DNA of 64,000 nucleotides from Saccharospirillaceae bacterium (GTDB lineage: Bacteria; Pseudomonadota; Gammaproteobacteria; Pseudomonadales; Oceanobacteraceae), in the NCBI GenBank assembly GCA_022448365.1, contig JAKVCS010000008.1, forward strand, positions 1 through 64,000. Reading direction: 5' to 3'. Below are positions 9,569 through 19,120 of the stretch, in pieces. Both the position numbers and the translations under genes were made by a program. Below the pieces are notes generated by a model. That model had not been told where the DNA came from and ran no database searches. It saw nothing but the letters and a program-made list of their open reading frames with translations. How positions within the stretch are numbered: position 1 is the first letter of the stretch; each line of letters opens with the position of its first letter.

Positions 9569-10890
9569 TGGCTAGGCAAGGCTCATTACCACAGGGTATG
9601 CAATCCGGACTAGGCGAGCTTTGGGCTCGTATCCGTTTCGTACTTCTGGCAATTGTTGTATATCGAATTGGTACCCATATCCCGGTACCTGGGATTAATC
9701 CGGAGGCGTTGTCGCGTCTGTTTGAACAGAACCAGGGCACGATCCTGGAAATGTTTAACATGTTTTCCGGTGGTGCATTGGAGCGCATGAGTATCCTGGC
9801 ACTGGGTATCATGCCGTACATTTCAGCATCGATTATTATGCAATTGCTGACGGCTGTGAGCCCGCAACTGGAACAATTAAAGAAAGAAGGTGAGGCTGGT
9901 CGCCGTAAAATCACGCAATACACCCGTTACGGAACGGTATTGCTGGCGACTATTCAAGCCTTCGGCGTTTCGGCCGGCCTCGCTGGTCAAGGCGTTACTT
10001 TCTCTGGCGGAATTGACTTCTACATCGCTGCGGTACCATCTTTTGTGGCTGGTGCGGTATTCATGATGTGGTTGGGTGAGCAAGTTACCGAGCGTGGTAT
10101 CGGTAACGGCATCTCCATCCTTATTTTCGCCGGTATTGTTGCTGGTTTGCCAAGTGCAATTGGTCAGGCTTTCGAGTCTGCGCGTCAGGGTGACCTGAAT
10201 ATTCTGGTATTGCTGGTAATTGCGGCACTTGCCGTTGTTGTGATCGGTTTCGTTGTGTTCGTTGAACGTGGTCAGCGTCGTATCACAATTAACTATGCTA
10301 AGCGTCAGCAGGGTCGTCAGATGATGGCGGCTCAATCCAGTCATTTACCCCTAAAACTGAATATGGCCGGTGTAATTCCAGCGATCTTTGCTTCTTCCTT
10401 ACTGCTTTTCCCAGCTTCTCTGGGTCAATGGTTTGGTAAGGGCGAGGGTATGGAATGGCTGCAGGATGTTAGCCTTGCGCTAGCGCCAAGTCAGCCGCTG
10501 TACATTGTACTGTTTGCTGCCGGTATCATATTCTTCTGCTACTTCTACACAGCGTTGATGTTCAATCCGAAAGATGTAGCTGAGAACTTGAAGAAGTCTG
10601 GTGCTTTCATTCCGGGTATTCGCCCTGGAGTTCAGACAGCGAAATACATTGACAGCGTTCTGGGTCGTTTGACTCTGTTCGGCTCACTGTACATCGCTGC
10701 TGTATGTCTGATGCCGCAATTCTTAGTAGTTGCTGCTGATGTACCATTCTACTTCGGTGGAACCTCGCTGCTGATCGTCGTGGTTGTTGTAATGGACTTT
10801 ATGGCGCAGGTGCAATCGCATCTTATGTCACACCAATACGAATCGCTGATGAAGAAAGCAAACCTGAAGAATTTTGGTTCAGCTCGCTGA
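9568..10890 (+). CDS. secY: Preprotein translocase channel subunit SecY
   Basis: The 440-residue protein (E. coli 443) has ten hydrophobic helices and the conserved [15 protein letters not shown] and [18 protein letters not shown] segments; the latter is the cytoplasmic loop that contacts SecA and ribosomes. It forms the inner-membrane channel with SecE and SecG. The start overlaps the rplO stop and rpmJ follows after 20 nt. Confidence 0.98.
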   Translation: MARQGSLPQGMQSGLGELWARIRFVLLAIVVYRIGTHIPVPGINPEALSRLFEQNQGTILEMFNMFSGGALERMSILALGIMPYISASIIMQLLTAVSPQLEQLKKEGEAGRRKITQYTRYGTVLLATIQAFGVSAGLAGQGVTFSGGIDFYIAAVPSFVAGAVFMMWLGEQVTERGIGNGISILIFAGIVAGLPSAIGQAFESARQGDLNILVLLVIAALAVVVIGFVVFVERGQRRITINYAKRQQGRQMMAAQSSHLPLKLNMAGVIPAIFASSLLLFPASLGQWFGKGEGMEWLQDVSLALAPSQPLYIVLFAAGIIFFCYFYTALMFNPKDVAENLKKSGAFIPGIRPGVQTAKYIDSVLGRLTLFGSLYIAAVCLMPQFLVVAADVPFYFGGTSLLIVVVVVMDFMAQVQSHLMSHQYESLMKKANLKNFGSAR

Positions 10891-10910
10891 GCCAGATTTA
10901 GGAGACTGTC

Positions 10911-11024
10911 ATGAAAGTACGTGCGTCTGTTAAAAAAATCTGCCGTGAGTGCAAAGTCATTCGTCGTAACGGTAGTGTGCGAGTGATCTGTACAGATCCT
11001 AAGCACAAACAACGTCAAGGTTAA
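10911..11024 (+). CDS. rpmJ: 50S ribosomal protein L36 (zinc-binding form)
   Basis: This 37-residue ORF starts at an ATG behind AGGAGA and reads [20 protein letters not shown]. It carries the Cys11-Cys14-Cys27-His32 zinc ribbon, so it is the zinc-containing L36 type. L36 helps fold 23S rRNA late in assembly. Position between secY and rpsM is the standard one. Confidence 0.95.
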   Translation: MKVRASVKKICRECKVIRRNGSVRVICTDPKHKQRQG

Positions 11025-11072
11025 TCCCTGACGCGTCAGGTTAGTCCTGACAAGGCGGGTGCCTTAAATCTT

Positions 11073-11109
11073 CAGGTGGCTTGATTTTTGATCAGGCCAC
11101 CTGTAGTAT
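11073..11109 (+). promoter_or_regulatory. Promoter of the alpha operon inside a 13-bp inverted repeat
   Basis: TTGATT (11081-11086) and TAGTAT (11104-11109) are 17 bp apart and are followed by TTTGCGCCC. The inverted repeat has its arms at 11073-11085 and 11091-11103 with loop TTTTG; it covers the -35 box and whole spacer and ends at the -10 box. In read-through RNA it would form a stable hairpin, but the T run is weak. A palindrome CCTGACGCGTCAGG sits upstream at 11027-11040. Confidence 0.6.
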
Positions 11110-11148
11110 TTTGCGCCCTTTCATTAAGTAAGTGTAACGGAGTTAGAC

Positions 11149-11505
11149 ATGGCCCGTATTGCCGGTGTCAACATTCCTGACAACAAGCATGCAGTTATTT
11201 CTTTGACCTATGTTTTTGGCATTGGTCAAACAACTGCCCAGAAAATCTGCGCCTCTACAGGCATCGCTGAGAGCACCAAGATTGGTGATCTGAGTGAAGA
11301 TCAGCTGGATGTTGTTCGTAACGAAGTCGCTAAATACACGGTAGAAGGTGATCTACGTCGTGAAGTACAAATGAACATCAAACGTTTGATGGACATGGGT
11401 TCTTTCCGCGGTATTCGCCACCGTCGTAGCCTGCCACTTCGCGGTCAGCGTACTAAAACTAACGCACGTACCCGTAAGGGTCCGCGTAAGCCGATTCGTA
11501 AGTAA
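11149..11505 (+). CDS. rpsM: 30S ribosomal protein S13
   Basis: At 118 residues (E. coli 118) it begins [21 protein letters not shown] and ends with the basic tail that touches P-site tRNA. It is the first gene of the alpha operon. In E. coli S4 represses this operon through a pseudoknot around the rpsM start; the spacer here was not seen to match it. Confidence 0.97.
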   Translation: MARIAGVNIPDNKHAVISLTYVFGIGQTTAQKICASTGIAESTKIGDLSEDQLDVVRNEVAKYTVEGDLRREVQMNIKRLMDMGSFRGIRHRRSLPLRGQRTKTNARTRKGPRKPIRK

Positions 11506-11584
11506 CTTCTGTTACCTGAATCGGTCTTTTAGTGTAGCTGCATTCGACTTGTTGCAGTGTTGATATTAAAAGCAGGATTTAAAA

Positions 11585-11974
11585 ATGGCTAAGCCAACTA
11601 GATCAACAAAGAAAAAAGTTAAAAAGACGGTTGTCGATGGCATTGCGCACATCCACGCCTCTTTTAACAATACCATCGTAACCATCACCGACCGTCAAGG
11701 TAATGCTCTTTCTTGGGCTACCGCCGGTGGTTCTGGTTTCCGTGGTTCTCGTAAGAGCACTCCTTTTGCAGCTCAGGTAGCTGCAGAGCGCGCTGGCGAG
11801 GCGGCTAAAGAGTATGGTCTGAAGAATCTGGACGTAGAGGTCAAAGGCCCTGGTCCAGGTCGTGAATCAGCCGTCCGTGCTCTGAACGCGTGTGGTTATA
11901 AGATCAGCAACATCACCGATGTTACGCCGATCCCACACAACGGTTGTCGTCCACCTAAGAAGCGTCGAGTATAA
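11585..11974 (+). CDS. rpsK: 30S ribosomal protein S11
   Basis: The 129-residue protein (E. coli 129) has the conserved [22 protein letters not shown] and the C-terminal [14 protein letters not shown]11 lies on the 30S platform beside mRNA and the anti-Shine-Dalgarno region. A 79-nt spacer separates it from rpsM. Confidence 0.97.
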   Translation: MAKPTRSTKKKVKKTVVDGIAHIHASFNNTIVTITDRQGNALSWATAGGSGFRGSRKSTPFAAQVAAERAGEAAKEYGLKNLDVEVKGPGPGRESAVRALNACGYKISNITDVTPIPHNGCRPPKKRRV

Positions 11975-11986
11975 GGAGGCAGAAAT

Positions 11987-12607
11987 ATGGCACGTTATAT
12001 TGGTCCTAAGTGTAAACTGTCTCGTCGCGAAGGAACGGATCTGTTCCTGAAGAGCGGTGTGCGTCCACTGGACTCTAAATGTAAAGCAGAAACCAAACCT
12101 GGTGTACACGGTGCTGGTCGCGGACGTTTGTCAGACTACGGTCTGCAGTTACGTGAAAAGCAGAAAGTACGTCGTCTGTATGGTGTTCTGGAAAAGCAAT
12201 TCCGTGGCTACTACAAAGAAGCAGCTCGTCGTAAAGGCGCAACCGGTGAGAACCTGCTGCAACTTCTCGAGTCACGTCTGGACAACGTTGTTTACCGCAT
12301 GGGCTTCGGCTCTACTCGCGCGGAAGCACGTCAATTAGTTTCTCACAAGGCTATTGTTGTAAATGGCACTACCGTTAACGTTGCTTCTTTCCAAGTGAGA
12401 GATGGCGATGTGGTATCGGTTCGTGAGAAAGCTAAGTCACAGGATCGTATTAAAACTGCGCTTGAGTTAGCAGGCAACCGTACTGATTGCGGTTGGATCG
12501 ATGTTAACGCTAGCAAGATGGAAGGGACTTTCAAATCAGTTCCTGAGCGCGCTGATCTCCCAGCAGAGATCAACGAAAACCTGATCGTGGAACTTTACTC
12601 TAAGTAA
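11987..12607 (+). CDS. rpsD: 30S ribosomal protein S4
   Basis: At 206 residues it equals E. coli S4, beginning [19 protein letters not shown] and including the S4 RNA-binding domain ([14 protein letters not shown]). S4 is a primary 16S binder and the usual translational repressor of the alpha operon. It is preceded by TAAGGAGG. Confidence 0.97.
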   Translation: MARYIGPKCKLSRREGTDLFLKSGVRPLDSKCKAETKPGVHGAGRGRLSDYGLQLREKQKVRRLYGVLEKQFRGYYKEAARRKGATGENLLQLLESRLDNVVYRMGFGSTRAEARQLVSHKAIVVNGTTVNVASFQVRDGDVVSVREKAKSQDRIKTALELAGNRTDCGWIDVNASKMEGTFKSVPERADLPAEINENLIVELYSK

Positions 12608-12629
12608 TAGAGGAAATTAAGGGGCAGCT

Positions 12630-13631
12630 ATGCAGCGTGCAGTTAATGAGTTTTTAACTCCTCGTCACATTCAAGTTGACGAAGTAAACACTACCCATGC
12701 CAAGGTAACGCTGGAGCCACTGGAACGTGGTTTCGGTCATACTTTGGGCAGCGCATTACGTCGTATCTTGTTGTCGTCCATGCCGGGCGCAGCGATCGTA
12801 GAATGCGAAATTGATGGCGTACTGCATGAGTACAGCGCAATTGAAGGTGTGCAGGAGGACGTAATTGAAGTCTTGCTCAACCTGAAGGGCGTTGCAGTCA
12901 AATTGCACGAACGCGACGAAGCGACTCTGAGCTTAAGCAAAATGGGTCCTGGCGCAGTCACTGCTGCCGATATTCAACTGGATCATGGTGTTGAAGTTGC
13001 AAATCCAGAACATGTCATCGCGCATTTAGGCGAGGGCACTGAACTGAAGATGAACCTGAAGGTTGCTTCTGGTCGTGGTTACGAGACTGTCGAAGCTCGT
13101 AATCAAAACGACGAAGAAACTAAGGCCATCGGTAAATTGCAATTAGACGCCACTTTCAGCCCTGTTAAGCGTGTCTCTTACAGCGTAGATTCTGCGCGTG
13201 TAGAACAGCGTACAGATCTGGATAAGTTGGTTATCGATTTAGAGACCAACGGCACTATTGATCCGGAAGAAGCGATCCGTCGTTCTGCGACCATCTTGCA
13301 ACAGCAGTTAGCGATATTCGTAAATCTGGAAAACGAAGAAGTCGTTGAACAGCAGCGCGAAGAAGAAGAGATTGACCCAATCCTGCTACGTCCAGTAGAT
13401 GATTTGGAGTTGACTGTTCGTTCGGCTAACTGTCTGAAAGCAGAAAATATTTACTACATCGGTGATCTGATCCAGCGTACTGAAGTAGAGCTGTTGAAGA
13501 CTCCAAACTTAGGTAAGAAGTCTCTGACTGAAATCAAAGACGTTCTGGCTTCTCGTGGTCTTTCGTTGGGTATGCATTTAGAGAACTGGCCACCAGCTTC
13601 TCTGCGTAACGACGATAAGGTTTTGGCGTAA
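12630..13631 (+). CDS. rpoA: RNA polymerase alpha subunit
   Basis: The 333 residues (E. coli 329) divide into an N-terminal dimerisation domain, with [15 protein letters not shown], and a C-terminal DNA- and activator-binding domain (about residues 250-320; [33 protein letters not shown]). It nucleates core polymerase assembly. Co-transcription with S13, S11, S4 and L17 is the conserved arrangement. Confidence 0.98.
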   Translation: MQRAVNEFLTPRHIQVDEVNTTHAKVTLEPLERGFGHTLGSALRRILLSSMPGAAIVECEIDGVLHEYSAIEGVQEDVIEVLLNLKGVAVKLHERDEATLSLSKMGPGAVTAADIQLDHGVEVANPEHVIAHLGEGTELKMNLKVASGRGYETVEARNQNDEETKAIGKLQLDATFSPVKRVSYSVDSARVEQRTDLDKLVIDLETNGTIDPEEAIRRSATILQQQLAIFVNLENEEVVEQQREEEEIDPILLRPVDDLELTVRSANCLKAENIYYIGDLIQRTEVELLKTPNLGKKSLTEIKDVLASRGLSLGMHLENWPPASLRNDDKVLA

Positions 13632-13663
13632 GCTTAAACGTTCAGTTAGTAAGGAATTAAACC

Positions 13664-14068
13664 ATGCGTCATCGTAAAAGTGGTCGTCACTTCAATCGTA
13701 CAAGCGCACACCGTCAAGCCATGTTTAAGAACATGGCGGTGAGCTTGTTCGAGCATGAAATCATTAAGACTACTCTGCCAAAGGCAAAAGAGCTGCGTCG
13801 TGTAGCTGAGCCACTGATCACTCTTGCAAAAGAAGATTCAGTTGCTAATCGCCGTCTGGCCTTTGCTCGTACTCGTAGCAAAGAAGCAGTAGGTAAGTTG
13901 TTCACTGATCTGGGTCCTCGTTACCAAGACCGTCCAGGTGGTTACATTCGCATTATGAAATGTGGCTTCCGTGCGGGTGATAACGCCCCAATGGCTTATG
14001 TTGAGCTTGTTGATCGTCCAGTGGTTGAAGCTGACGTTGAAGAAGTTCAGGAAGAAGCCGGCGAATAA
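13664..14068 (+). CDS. rplQ: 50S ribosomal protein L17
   Basis: The 134-residue protein (E. coli 127) begins [21 protein letters not shown], the L17 signature, and has an acidic C-terminal extension rich in Glu and Val. L17 surrounds the tunnel exit. It closes the cluster and is followed by a strong terminator. Confidence 0.97.
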   Translation: MRHRKSGRHFNRTSAHRQAMFKNMAVSLFEHEIIKTTLPKAKELRRVAEPLITLAKEDSVANRRLAFARTRSKEAVGKLFTDLGPRYQDRPGGYIRIMKCGFRAGDNAPMAYVELVDRPVVEADVEEVQEEAGE

Positions 14069-14097
14069 TTCTGTTATTTGCCGTTCAGTTTGAACAT

Positions 14098-14127
14098 AAA
14101 AAAACCCGCTTTGAGCGGGTTTTTTTA
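14098..14127. terminator. Bidirectional terminator between rplQ and the hydrolase gene
   Basis: AAAAAACCCGCT and GCGGGTTTTTTT form a GC-rich stem around TTGA, flanked by A and T runs on both sides. It can end the ribosomal transcript on the + strand and the hydrolase transcript on the - strand. Confidence 0.92.
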
Positions 14128-14152
14128 TGTCTGCTATTTTTGAGTCGGGTTG

Positions 14153-15028
14153 TCAGGCTATAAATGCAGCAAACTCTTTCAGTGCTCGCTTTGATTCCGG
14201 CATATAGCCAGCATGGAGCTGAAATACGTGCCACATTTCCGGGTACTCACTGAGCACAACCGGTACATTTGCGGCCGCCATTTTCTGCTTCAGGCGGATG
14301 CTATCTGAGTACAGTATTTCTTCACTGCCAACCTGAATCAACGTTGGCGGAAAATCTGTAAAATCGGCATGCAATGGTGAAATCTGCGGGTGTTCTACAC
14401 TGATTTCTCCAGCGTATTTGGGTGCCATCTGCGACACCCACTGCGGTGTGAGGAGTCTTTCCCGCTCAGCTCGCTCTGAAAAAGACTCGCCGCTACAGGT
14501 TAAATCAATCCAGGGTGAAAATAGCACCAGCGCATTGGGCATTGGCATGCCTGCTTCTCGGATTGCTTGTGTAACGGCCAATGCTAACCCGCCACCGGCG
14601 GAGTCTCCGGCAATGATAACTGCGCTGTCTTTAGCCAGTTCTTTGTACGCTGACAGAGCGTCTTCAACGGCGGCAGGAAACACATGCTCCGGCGCCAGTC
14701 GATAGTCAATCAGGGAAGCTGTCAGCCCTGTTTGCTTAGCAATCCTAGCCACCATGTCGGCATGACTTTGCGGTGAACCAGAAACATAGCCACCGCCGTG
14801 CAGATAAAGTAGTTTTTTGGTGCCATCTGCTGCTAATGGGGTGAGTTGCCACGCAGGTACACCGGCCAGGGTCGTTTTGATTTTTCTTACACCCAACGGC
14901 ATTGGTGCAAATTTCTGTAACAAGTCCAGACGCTGACGCTGCTTTTCAATCGGATAGTCTGGCTGAAAAGTTGGTTGAACGAGTTTTTCGATCAGAGTGC
15001 CCGTAATACGTGCCATTAAACTGGCCAT
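14153..15028 (-). CDS. Alpha/beta hydrolase of the hormone-sensitive lipase (family IV esterase) type
   Basis: The 291-residue product has the oxyanion motif HGGG (77-80), nucleophile motif GDSAG (Ser143), a likely acid in GSEEIL (Glu237) and a catalytic His267 in MWHVFQ. No signal peptide is seen, so it is probably cytoplasmic and acts on carboxyl esters; the substrate is unknown. ATG 15028 is chosen because AGGGA precedes it and the longer frame to 15115 runs through a terminator. A -10-like TACAAT lies at 15050-15045 on this strand. Confidence 0.85.
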   Translation of the reverse strand: MASLMARITGTLIEKLVQPTFQPDYPIEKQRQRLDLLQKFAPMPLGVRKIKTTLAGVPAWQLTPLAADGTKKLLYLHGGGYVSGSPQSHADMVARIAKQTGLTASLIDYRLAPEHVFPAAVEDALSAYKELAKDSAVIIAGDSAGGGLALAVTQAIREAGMPMPNALVLFSPWIDLTCSGESFSERAERERLLTPQWVSQMAPKYAGEISVEHPQISPLHADFTDFPPTLIQVGSEEILYSDSIRLKQKMAAANVPVVLSEYPEMWHVFQLHAGYMPESKRALKEFAAFIA

Positions 15029-15065
15029 AGCGTTCCCTGTTTTATTGAATTTATTGTAGTGGACT

Positions 15066-15100
15066 AAAAAAACGAACAACAGATTACCCTGTTGTTCGTT
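15066..15100 (-). terminator. Rho-independent terminator of the TRAP operon
   Basis: A perfect 12-bp inverted repeat (15071-15082 with 15089-15100, loop of 6) is followed on the - strand by seven T residues. It lies about 220 nt after the dctM stop and just before the hydrolase promoter region. Confidence 0.85.
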
Positions 15101-15156
15101 GAAGAGGAAGTACACTCATCCTTGAGTAAGGATCATGAACGTGGCAGAAACCCCGC

Positions 15157-15279
15157 CTAAAAGGTCTCAACCACGGCAGAAACTGTATCTGATATGTCTG
15201 TCATTTTGGGCAAGAAGCCGTCAGGATGAGAAAGCGGCAGTAAAGAAATGTCGCTGACGAACTCTCTTTCAGTGAACAT
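15157..15279 (-). CDS. Small ORF of 40 codons after dctM
   Basis: The frame reads MFTEREFVSDISLLPLSHP and ends VVETF, followed by TAG. It continues without a stop back to just after two stops that follow dctM in the same frame, so it could be a short gene, a decayed 3' extension of dctM or chance. No good ribosome binding site is seen (GAAGAA before the ATG). It is not recognised. Confidence 0.25.
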   Translation of the reverse strand: MFTEREFVSDISLLPLSHPDGFLPKMTDISDTVSAVVETF

Positions 15280-15321
15280 TTCTTCGAGCGCCCCGTCCGC
15301 TATAACAAACCAGGATCAAAG

Positions 15322-16599
15322 TCAGAGTAGTGCGAGACTCAGCTGCGGTACATAGGTGATGATCAACACGGTTATCAACAGAATAAAGAAAAACGGGAGC
15401 GTCGCGCGATACAGCGTCATTACCGGTTTATCAAAGCGGAAGCTGGCGATAAACAGATTCATACCTACTGGTGGTGTGAAATAACCCAGCTGCATATTGG
15501 CCAGGAACAGAATGCCAAGATGGATTGGATGGATTCCGTACTCAATGGCGATCGGAAGAATAATCGGAATCATAATGACGATGGCGGAAAAGATATCGAG
15601 CATCATGCCTAATATCAGCAGAAACAACGTTAATAACAGCAGAAAAGTAAACCCATCACTGACGTGCTGTTGAATAAAAGCAAAAATCTGTTCTGGTATA
15701 CCTGCATCAATCATGTAATTGGTTGATGCCAGAGATACCGCGAGAATCAGAAGAATTGCTCCTACCAGTTTCATGGAATCGCGCATCACTTCTGGCAATT
15801 CACGAAGTGTAATTTCCTTGCGGATAAACACCGTCACAACAAGGACATAAAGTGCCGTGATTGCAGCAGCTTCGGAAACCGCAAAGAAGCCTGAATAAAT
15901 TCCCCCCAGCACGACAATTGGCAGCGGTATTTCCCATGCCGTATCTTTAAGCGCTGCCCAGGCTTCAGATTTATTAAACGTATGATCTGTTTGTTGGTCG
16001 GAGCGCGGTTGCAGCACAGCATAGACCGATAACGCAACGAGCATCAGTCCGCCCGGGATCAAACCGGCAAGAAAGAGATCATCAATACTGACTGGTGTAT
16101 CCAGCGCCATTTGCTGTGCCACTACGCCGTATAGAATTAACGGCAGAGATGGTGCAAACAACAGACCGAGGCTACCAGAAGTAGTTACCAGGCCTAGGTT
16201 GAACTGCTGGCGATAGCCGGCTTTTTGCAGTGCTGGTACTAACAATGCCCCCAAGGCGACGATTGTTACACCAGAAGCTCCGGTAAACGCAGTGAATAAA
16301 GCGCATGCAACGAGTGCAACAATTGCAAGGCCGCCCGGCATCCAGCCCAGAAAAGCGTCGGTGATTCTTACCAGGCGCTGCGGTGCTTTACTTTCACCTA
16401 ATAAATACCCTGCAAATGTGAATAAGGGGATGGCGATGAGAACCGGCATTTCTGCCACTCTGAAAATTTCTACTGCCATTACTTGCAGATCAACATCGGT
16501 TTGATAAAACCCCCATAAAGCGGATGCGGCAATGACCGCAAATAAAGGGGCACCTGCCAATGCCAGCATCAATAAAATCAAAGGGAACAATATTGTCAT
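15322..16599 (-). CDS. dctM: TRAP transporter large permease (DctM-like)
   Basis: The 425-residue, very hydrophobic protein has about 12 transmembrane helices and typical DctM segments such as GASGVTIVALGALLVPAL and the C-terminal LGYFTPPVGMNLF. It is the Na+-coupled transport channel of a tripartite ATP-independent periplasmic transporter. It overlaps dctQ by 4 nt. Substrate cannot be assigned; TatT-associated TRAP systems are thought to carry hydrophobic ligands. Confidence 0.93.
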   Translation of the reverse strand: MTILFPLILLMLALAGAPLFAVIAASALWGFYQTDVDLQVMAVEIFRVAEMPVLIAIPLFTFAGYLLGESKAPQRLVRITDAFLGWMPGGLAIVALVACALFTAFTGASGVTIVALGALLVPALQKAGYRQQFNLGLVTTSGSLGLLFAPSLPLILYGVVAQQMALDTPVSIDDLFLAGLIPGGLMLVALSVYAVLQPRSDQQTDHTFNKSEAWAALKDTAWEIPLPIVVLGGIYSGFFAVSEAAAITALYVLVVTVFIRKEITLRELPEVMRDSMKLVGAILLILAVSLASTNYMIDAGIPEQIFAFIQQHVSDGFTFLLLLTLFLLILGMMLDIFSAIVIMIPIILPIAIEYGIHPIHLGILFLANMQLGYFTPPVGMNLFIASFRFDKPVMTLYRATLPFFFILLITVLIITYVPQLSLALL

Positions 16600-17105
16600 G
16601 CAGATGCCCTGTCAGTCGTGACGGATTGTTTTGTCGCAACGCCATAAATTGCAGAAGACAGTGCCTGAACGACGAAGCGTAACGCCATCAAAGCGAAACT
16701 CAGCGGAATGACGATTTGCAAAGGCCAGGCCGGTACCTGATCAAAAGCGACGTCGTTATATTCCAACGACCCTTTTACAAATTCGATACTGTGCCAGGCA
16801 ATCAGACCACATACTGCTGCAGCGAAAATTGCGGTAATTACTGAACTGATGCGTTTAACCGTGGCGCCAGCCATACGATTAATGATATCGATAGCGATAT
16901 GTTCACGGGTTCTGGTTGCCAGCAACGCGCCTAATAAACCCAGCCACAGGACCATGACGCGCAACAAGGGCGGTATCCACACAACGCCGCCGCCAAACAC
17001 TGTGCGAGCAATAATGTCGACGCCGGCGAGAACAATCATCACCAGCAGCAACAAAATCAAGACTGCATCTTCGGCTTTATGAATCCACCGTGCTATTTGT
17101 TTCAT
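16596..17105 (-). CDS. dctQ: TRAP transporter small permease (DctQ-like)
   Basis: The 169-residue protein has four predicted transmembrane helices and the family pattern TREHIAIDII after the second helix. It pairs with DctM in the inner membrane. Its start overlaps the end of dctP by 4 nt and its stop overlaps the dctM start, so the three are translationally coupled. Confidence 0.92.
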   Translation of the reverse strand: MKQIARWIHKAEDAVLILLLLVMIVLAGVDIIARTVFGGGVVWIPPLLRVMVLWLGLLGALLATRTREHIAIDIINRMAGATVKRISSVITAIFAAAVCGLIAWHSIEFVKGSLEYNDVAFDQVPAWPLQIVIPLSFALMALRFVVQALSSAIYGVATKQSVTTDRASA

Positions 17106-18109
17106 TCCACCGTAGCCGTTTGTTGTGAGCGGAACTTTTGAAGACGCTGTTGCAAGCGGTCATAAACATTCACTGGGTAAACATTCTTCGACTTCAGCTC
17201 TGCCAACGCTTTATTGGCCAGTTGCTGCCACAGAGCTTTATCAGTATCGCTCAACTCTACAAATTCCATCCCATTCTGTTGCAGCGCCATGCGCGCACCA
17301 GCCTCGTCTTTTTCGTTCTGCGCGTCCATTGCTTTGAAGGTTTTGTTCATGGTGTCGCGAACAATTTTCTGGTCAGCTACAGATAACTTTTTAAAAGCAC
17401 GCTCATCTACGATCATCATGCCGAACAGAAATACCAGCGGGAAATCGGTCGCGTGGGTCAGTTTGGTATGCCATTGCAGCGCAATAGAGGCCGACGGCGT
17501 AGCAGCGATGGTATCAATCAATCCGGTTTGCAGACTGGTGTATACATCGGATACCGGCAGAGAAATAGGCTCGACATCGCCACTGGTAAATGTGACCTGT
17601 GATACCACATCACCTTCTGGGACCCAAACTTTCTGAGAACGAACATCAGCGGATGTTTTTAATGCCTTATTGGACATCAGGTAGGCAAAGCCACCCTCGG
17701 ATAAACCTAAAACGATGTAACCCTTTTCTGCCAGCGACTGCTTGATAATCGGATCAAATTCTTCACGCACTGCACGAATTTCTGCCAGATTACGAAAAGT
17801 AAAAGGCAGATTATAAAGTAACGAAGCGTTAGCAATATGTGCCATTGCCCCCGTTGAAACTGCCCCGCCTTGCAGCTGGCGAATACGCATTTTACGAATC
17901 ACACTTTTATCACTACCTTGCACGCCACCGGGAAAGTACTTAATTTTTACCCGGCCTTCGGTTTGCTTTTTGATGTCCTTTGCGGCTTTGCGCATCATCT
18001 TCATCCAGTTGGTACCATCTGGTGCCAGGGAGGCAATTTTCAGTGTCGCGGCCTGACTGGTTGGGCAGATTAATACCAGCACCAACAGTAAGCGGGTTAA
18101 CATTTTCAT
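17102..18109 (-). CDS. dctP: TRAP periplasmic solute-binding protein (DctP/TatP type)
   Basis: The 335-residue precursor has a signal peptide (MKMLTRLLLVLVLICPTSQA) and the DctP-type start ATLKIASLAPDGTNWMKMM. It binds substrate in the periplasm and delivers it to DctQM. ATG 18109 is used because the frame upstream to 18196 has no signal-peptide logic and reaches into tatT; AGAGAGAG precedes 18109. Together with tatT this is a TPR-protein-associated TRAP system. Confidence 0.9.
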   Translation of the reverse strand: MKMLTRLLLVLVLICPTSQAATLKIASLAPDGTNWMKMMRKAAKDIKKQTEGRVKIKYFPGGVQGSDKSVIRKMRIRQLQGGAVSTGAMAHIANASLLYNLPFTFRNLAEIRAVREEFDPIIKQSLAEKGYIVLGLSEGGFAYLMSNKALKTSADVRSQKVWVPEGDVVSQVTFTSGDVEPISLPVSDVYTSLQTGLIDTIAATPSASIALQWHTKLTHATDFPLVFLFGMMIVDERAFKKLSVADQKIVRDTMNKTFKAMDAQNEKDEAGARMALQQNGMEFVELSDTDKALWQQLANKALAELKSKNVYPVNVYDRLQQRLQKFRSQQTATVE

Positions 18110-18140
18110 AGAAACTCTCTCTAATGTTTTTAAACGTGCT

Positions 18141-18974
18141 TTATTCAAAATACTCTGCAGATTCAGCCAGCAGTTCAGCAGCCTGGCGTTGAGCAAGGCG
18201 GTTAATCAGAGTCAGGCCTTCGACATGAGGATCGGCCGCCAGGGTTTGTTGCAATAATTGGTCGTGAAGTTCCTGATCAAACAACATGCGGGCGTATTGC
18301 TTAGCAAAAAGAACTTTGGCCATTAGGTGTTGGTCATCGGTTAGCTGCAATGCGGTTTCGAAATAACTGCGTCCCAGTTCGGGTTTGCCACCCAATGATG
18401 GTGGCAACTGAGTTTCCAGTACACCCAAATAGACCTGTACGGTGGCGTTATCATAACCAGGCTCATGGTGAGCAACCCACTGCATCAGAGCTTTCACTTT
18501 GCCGACCTGAGCAATGGCATTCCAGTCATCGCTGTTGGCTTGTATCCAGCCGGCCCATGCCGCAGCGAAGGCATAAATCATCGGAACATCGTCTTCGTCG
18601 AAATCTTCCTCTAATGCGATCACCAGCGGGTCAAGCTTGCCATCCATTTTTTCGCACAGCTCCTGATTGTATTCGCACAACGCGCGGCGAGCATATCCCA
18701 TGGCTTTGTCCGCCATATGCTTGGCCTGTTCCTCATCCTCGGCAAACACACCAGCATAAGCCCCGTATAAACGTGCGCCGGCCAACAAAAAATCTTCGTC
18801 GTCCGGGTAGGTCAGAACCAGCGCATCGAGCAGCAGCAGGTAAGCTGGTGCACCGGCTGCAACGACCTCTGGATTGTCCTGGTTCATCATCGAGCGGGAG
18901 AGGTTGGCTGGCAGGTTACTCACGGAGCAGGCGCTCAGCAGTAGTAGCAAGCTAAGGCAGGTCATTAATTTCAT
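18141..18974 (-). CDS. TRAP-associated TPR lipoprotein TatT
   Basis: The 277-residue protein has a lipoprotein signal with lipobox LSAC (Cys16) and an all-helical body resembling the TatT family first described in Treponema pallidum. TatT forms a trimer with pores and contacts the TRAP binding protein. Family motifs include ALCEYNQ and the AAAWAGWIQAN helix. It is the first gene of the operon, 31 nt before dctP. Confidence 0.82.
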   Translation of the reverse strand: MKLMTCLSLLLLLSACSVSNLPANLSRSMMNQDNPEVVAAGAPAYLLLLDALVLTYPDDEDFLLAGARLYGAYAGVFAEDEEQAKHMADKAMGYARRALCEYNQELCEKMDGKLDPLVIALEEDFDEDDVPMIYAFAAAWAGWIQANSDDWNAIAQVGKVKALMQWVAHHEPGYDNATVQVYLGVLETQLPPSLGGKPELGRSYFETALQLTDDQHLMAKVLFAKQYARMLFDQELHDQLLQQTLAADPHVEGLTLINRLAQRQAAELLAESAEYFE

Positions 18975-19005
18975 AAAGGGCAGAGGCTAGATTTCAGGAG
19001 CGCGA

Positions 19006-19011
19006 ATTGTA
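19006..19011 (-). promoter_or_regulatory. Probable -10 element of the TRAP operon
   Basis: On the - strand TACAAT is followed by TCGCGCTCC, the same arrangement as at the S10 promoter (TACAAT then TCGCGTCCC). No good -35 box is seen at 17 bp, so an activator may be needed. Confidence 0.5.
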
Positions 19012-19120
19012 CACTGTCTGATTAAAAATATTCATTATCAAGACCGGGATATTTCGACCGGTATCCGGGGAATAATGTGTTGCAGCCGCGCAACGCATAC
19101 CGAGGGCTGTAATTTTATGG

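Noticed and set aside
15029-15115. N-terminal extension of the hydrolase
   Set aside because: It would require translating through the terminator of the TRAP operon; the start at 15028 has a ribosome binding site.
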